64,000 bases of DNA from the NCBI RefSeq assembly GCF_030936135.1, contig NC_082637.1:13591001-13655000 (forward strand), read 5' to 3'. A program made the translations under genes and the position numbers. The first letter of the stretch is position 1. The number at the start of each line of letters is the position of its first letter. This DNA comes from Gavia stellata. Lineage: Eukaryota; Chordata; Aves; Gaviiformes; Gaviidae. Under the pieces are notes generated by a model that was not told the DNA's origin, did no database searches, and saw nothing but the letters and a program-made list of their open reading frames with translations. Shown here in pieces: positions 60,935 to 64,000 of this stretch.

Positions 60935-63159
60935 CTATTTTGCAGCTGCTCTTTCCATGTGTCTCTGTAAAGCAGAATGAAATACTTCCACAGCAAAGTC
61001 GACATCCTTTTTAGTAATGCACATAGGAGGTTTAATTCTAAATGTCTGAGAAGAGAGATAAAAAAAAAATAAATCCTTAAAATTGTATGGAAAGAATACA
61101 GTTTCTAGCAGCCCATCTAGGTCAGCACTCACCTTCTGCTCAAAAAAATCTAACCAAAAGTGTGAAAATATATAGGAGAACAGCAGCGCAGGGACTGCAG
61201 CTTCTGATAAACGCACTCTGAAGTGGGGCAATTTTGGACTTGACTGCATCCAACTCCCCACTCCACTCTTGTGACAAAGCAACTGCCTCCAAAAGAGACC
61301 TGACTAAAGTAGACGATGTTTTGCAGCTGTTATTCCAGATAGAGCTAGTATAAAACCTTAGGTGGGTTTGTCCTAAGAAAGAACAGAGACATAGGTGCAT
61401 TTTCCTTTTTGGCAGCTTTGCCACAGGGAAAAGTATCTATTGAGAGTGGCAGCCTCTTGCGTTCTGTCAGCTGATTTGCTGTTACAGGCTTTTTTTAAGG
61501 CTTCTAAGAGAATGTATTATCAAAGAATCACTAAATGCTAACTTTCAGTTAGGGTACTATAGCTTGAATGCATGTTGATCAGGAAGGGATATATGCATAG
61601 TTTAACTTCTCAAGAACTTACGTTCTTAAATCCAAATGGTTGATCTGTATTATAATGTTTACAAGAGTGTTTAATTTCCCTAAGAATTTTAAACTTTCAG
61701 TTTAAATTTTTCTGTTATCATATCCCAGGACTTTATGCAGCAAGAGTGGAATAATGGCCTCTCCCACCCACAGCACCCAACTGATAAACAGATAAACAGC
61801 ACTGTCATGAAACAGAATCAGATTTTACTACACTCTGAGCTGCAGCCTGTTAGTCTGCGACTCATGGAAGAACCGATGAGGTGACAGATGCAGCGTCCCA
61901 CCTATTTTAGCCAGCCTTCATCTATCTTATACACAAGCTGCTTCCTCTGTGTCAGTAGGCTTCACTGATCTGACCAGCCCTGAGGCAATTCTCCTCTAGT
62001 AACTCGAATGCTGTAAGAAGCTGGTGACACAGTGCCCTGGGTACAGCATGGTGCATCTTCAATTGCTGTGGGCTGATGCCCATTCACATGCAATTCTCAC
62101 TTTTGTGTGGCACTGCTGAACTCACTTTTCCTTTTTTTTTTTAAATTACCATATAGGTGGAATGCTACCAGCTCTCCAGAATGAAAGAACTAGCAAAACC
62201 GAACTTGTTCTGTGCTGACAGGTCAGGCGATAACCAGAACAGTAGCAAAGACTTAGCAGACCTGAATATTGCTGATTTCTTCTAATTTACACACGTTATA
62301 GTACACTCCTTTTCTAGGGGAGGTTGTCTCTCTAAAGGAAAACCGCATGCTTAGAGCTAGTTCAGCACACTTGAAAAGAAACAAATAGCTTCTGGCCAAT
62401 TTGTAAATTACGCAAAATTAAACGGAGCTAGTTACTAAGAGTACATTTTCTAGTTTATTTACTAAACTAAAGTTAATCTAGCTTGAGGGAAACAGGATGT
62501 AGTTCATGAGGACAGAAAATAAGCTCTATGTATAACCAGAGGTTCACTACCTGACTGTAGAGTCCTCCTCTGCCAATCAGAACCCCCATGTCTTTACAGT
62601 CCTCCCAGATCTGATTGATTTCTTCAGCTGGAAGAGGGTGGCGACTGTCCTACGGAAAATGAACATTAAACTTCACTTAGATATCCTAAATCAGTTCTAT
62701 GAAAAAGATGTATATTCTAGTCTCTCCAATAAATTCCACCCCCATCTCTGGCTGAAAACATTAGCTGCATAATTTATCTGTTTTCTAAGATGAGTTTATG
62801 TAATTAAGGTACACAAGTCACTGTTTACTCAAAGTTTGTGAAATATTTGAAATGCTGCAATGTTCTGGCTCTTTTTTAGCCAGAGCAATGTTTTCTCACT
62901 TCACTAGCTGTTTTTTAACAGAAAATCTTCCTATTATTTCAACGGAAATAAAACGTGATAAAACTTTCAATGGAACTGTAAATTGAAAGGAATAAAGTAA
63001 ATCACTAACCTTATCTGCCACCATTTCTACTCCAATCATAAGTCCCTTGCCACGGACATCTCCAACAATCTCAAATTTATCCCGTAGTTTAGCCAACTCC
63101 AGTAGCATATATGTTCCCACATCCTCACTGTTTTTTTGTAGGCCATCTTCTTCAATAGC
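60935..63159 (-). CDS. AGXT2: AGXT2, mitochondrial alanine-glyoxylate aminotransferase 2, last three exons
   Basis: PLP-dependent class III aminotransferase of mitochondria; it transaminates glyoxylate, beta-aminoisobutyrate and dimethylarginines. Minus-strand exons: 63159-63010 ([20 protein letters not shown] ... [19 protein letters not shown]), 62649-62551 ([20 protein letters not shown] ... [10 protein letters not shown]), 61045-60935 ([20 protein letters not shown] ... MERAAAK, stop). They join in frame as 119 residues, the C-terminal small domain. The catalytic lysine region and the targeting peptide lie beyond 64000; I see no further exon between 63160 and the edge. Exon borders have AG acceptors and GT donors. 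Confidence 0.95.
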
Positions 63160-64000
63160 CTGGTTAAAATGATGTAAAATTACAGTTTTGCATGAAAAGC
63201 TTCCAATATGGTCAGTTAATCCCCATTTAACTTGATGACACATTATGTTCATCTCCCTTCCTTGCAGACTATGTTCCCTCACTAATACAGTCCTTAAAGT
63301 TTTCTTCTTACAATCCTCTAATGGCATCAGAGTACAACTGAACATAGTATTTTGATGTTGCTGTGGCATTTTTCATGTTTTACTTATTATTCCATAAACA
63401 TAATCCAGTAATTCATGCTCACTTGTAGTCATAACTAAAAAATACCTGACCAGCAGGATTATTTTCAAAATCTTACTAGAAATATTTTAATTCTTTCTCC
63501 AGTATCATGAGAAGAACGTAATTTGACAAGGCATACCTATGTGTACTAGGCAGCCTTTTAGGAAACAACTTGAGTGTTTTAATTAGATTCATCAATACCG
63601 TGCTTTTTAATCACAATCTTTTTTTTTGTTCCTTACTCTGCTTGCCTTAATCAAAGTTCTGACATGCAGCCAGCTATCAGCACTGACACACACAAACCAT
63701 TTTATGAACTTATATTTGCATTAAGAAAAGTCACATAAAAAAACCAAAAAAAACCCACATAGAGAAGTTACAGTGAGTGCTTCTCCTTTTTATTTTCTTT
63801 TTTTTTCTTTTCTTTCAACTCCATTTTATTCTTCCTGACTCTGACAACCTCCTTGGAGCCCGGATCTGAAATAAGTCCAAGTTACTTCAGAGGCAAAAAA
63901 CCCCAAAACATGGGTTCAGACTTTCATATTTGTAAACTGTTTTTTCAAAATGTTTTTATTTATATGATCAGTCATCTTACAAAATACCTTAAAAAAACCC

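Overview
This window looks like a bird genome. It carries intron-rich vertebrate genes, CR1 LINE fragments with typical avian 3' ends, small introns and CpG-island promoters. The protein matches (from memory of the human proteins) give the order RAI14 - RAD1 - BRIX1 - DNAJC21 - AGXT2. This is the human 5p13.2 block, which I would expect on the avian Z chromosome. The species cannot be told from the sequence alone.

Layout: 1-20.6 kb holds the 3' two thirds of RAI14 on the plus strand: 15 coding exons, from inside the ankyrin repeats to the stop, then a ~2 kb 3'UTR. 20.6-31.0 kb is intergenic. Human has TTC23L here, but I find only one convincing exon-like segment (28543-28641), so that gene is missing, decayed or not recognisable. 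31.0-37.5 kb is RAD1 on the minus strand, complete in 5 exons (281 aa). 37.6-42.5 kb is BRIX1 on the plus strand, complete in 10 exons (350 aa). RAD1 and BRIX1 start codons are only 99 bp apart, across a CpG-island promoter with a duplicated ETS-like site. 42.5-45.0 kb is intergenic with one inverted CR1. 45.36-58.9 kb is DNAJC21 on the plus strand, complete in 12 exons (536 aa). 58.9-60.6 kb is a tail-to-tail spacer. 60.6-64.0 kb is the 3' end of AGXT2 on the minus strand (last three coding exons); the rest lies beyond the right edge.

The genes do not form one pathway. RAI14 is an actin-associated scaffold, RAD1 a subunit of the 9-1-1 DNA-damage clamp, BRIX1 and DNAJC21 both serve 60S ribosome maturation, and AGXT2 is a mitochondrial aminotransferase. 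All exon junctions of the four 3'-complete genes keep frame. I see no mutation breaking any host gene, no intact mobile element, no recognisable retrovirus-like element and no CRISPR. I found no clearly new biological system. The best leads are the missing TTC23L with its lone exon, the RAD1/BRIX1 promoter, and the in-frame, stop-free first intron of DNAJC21.
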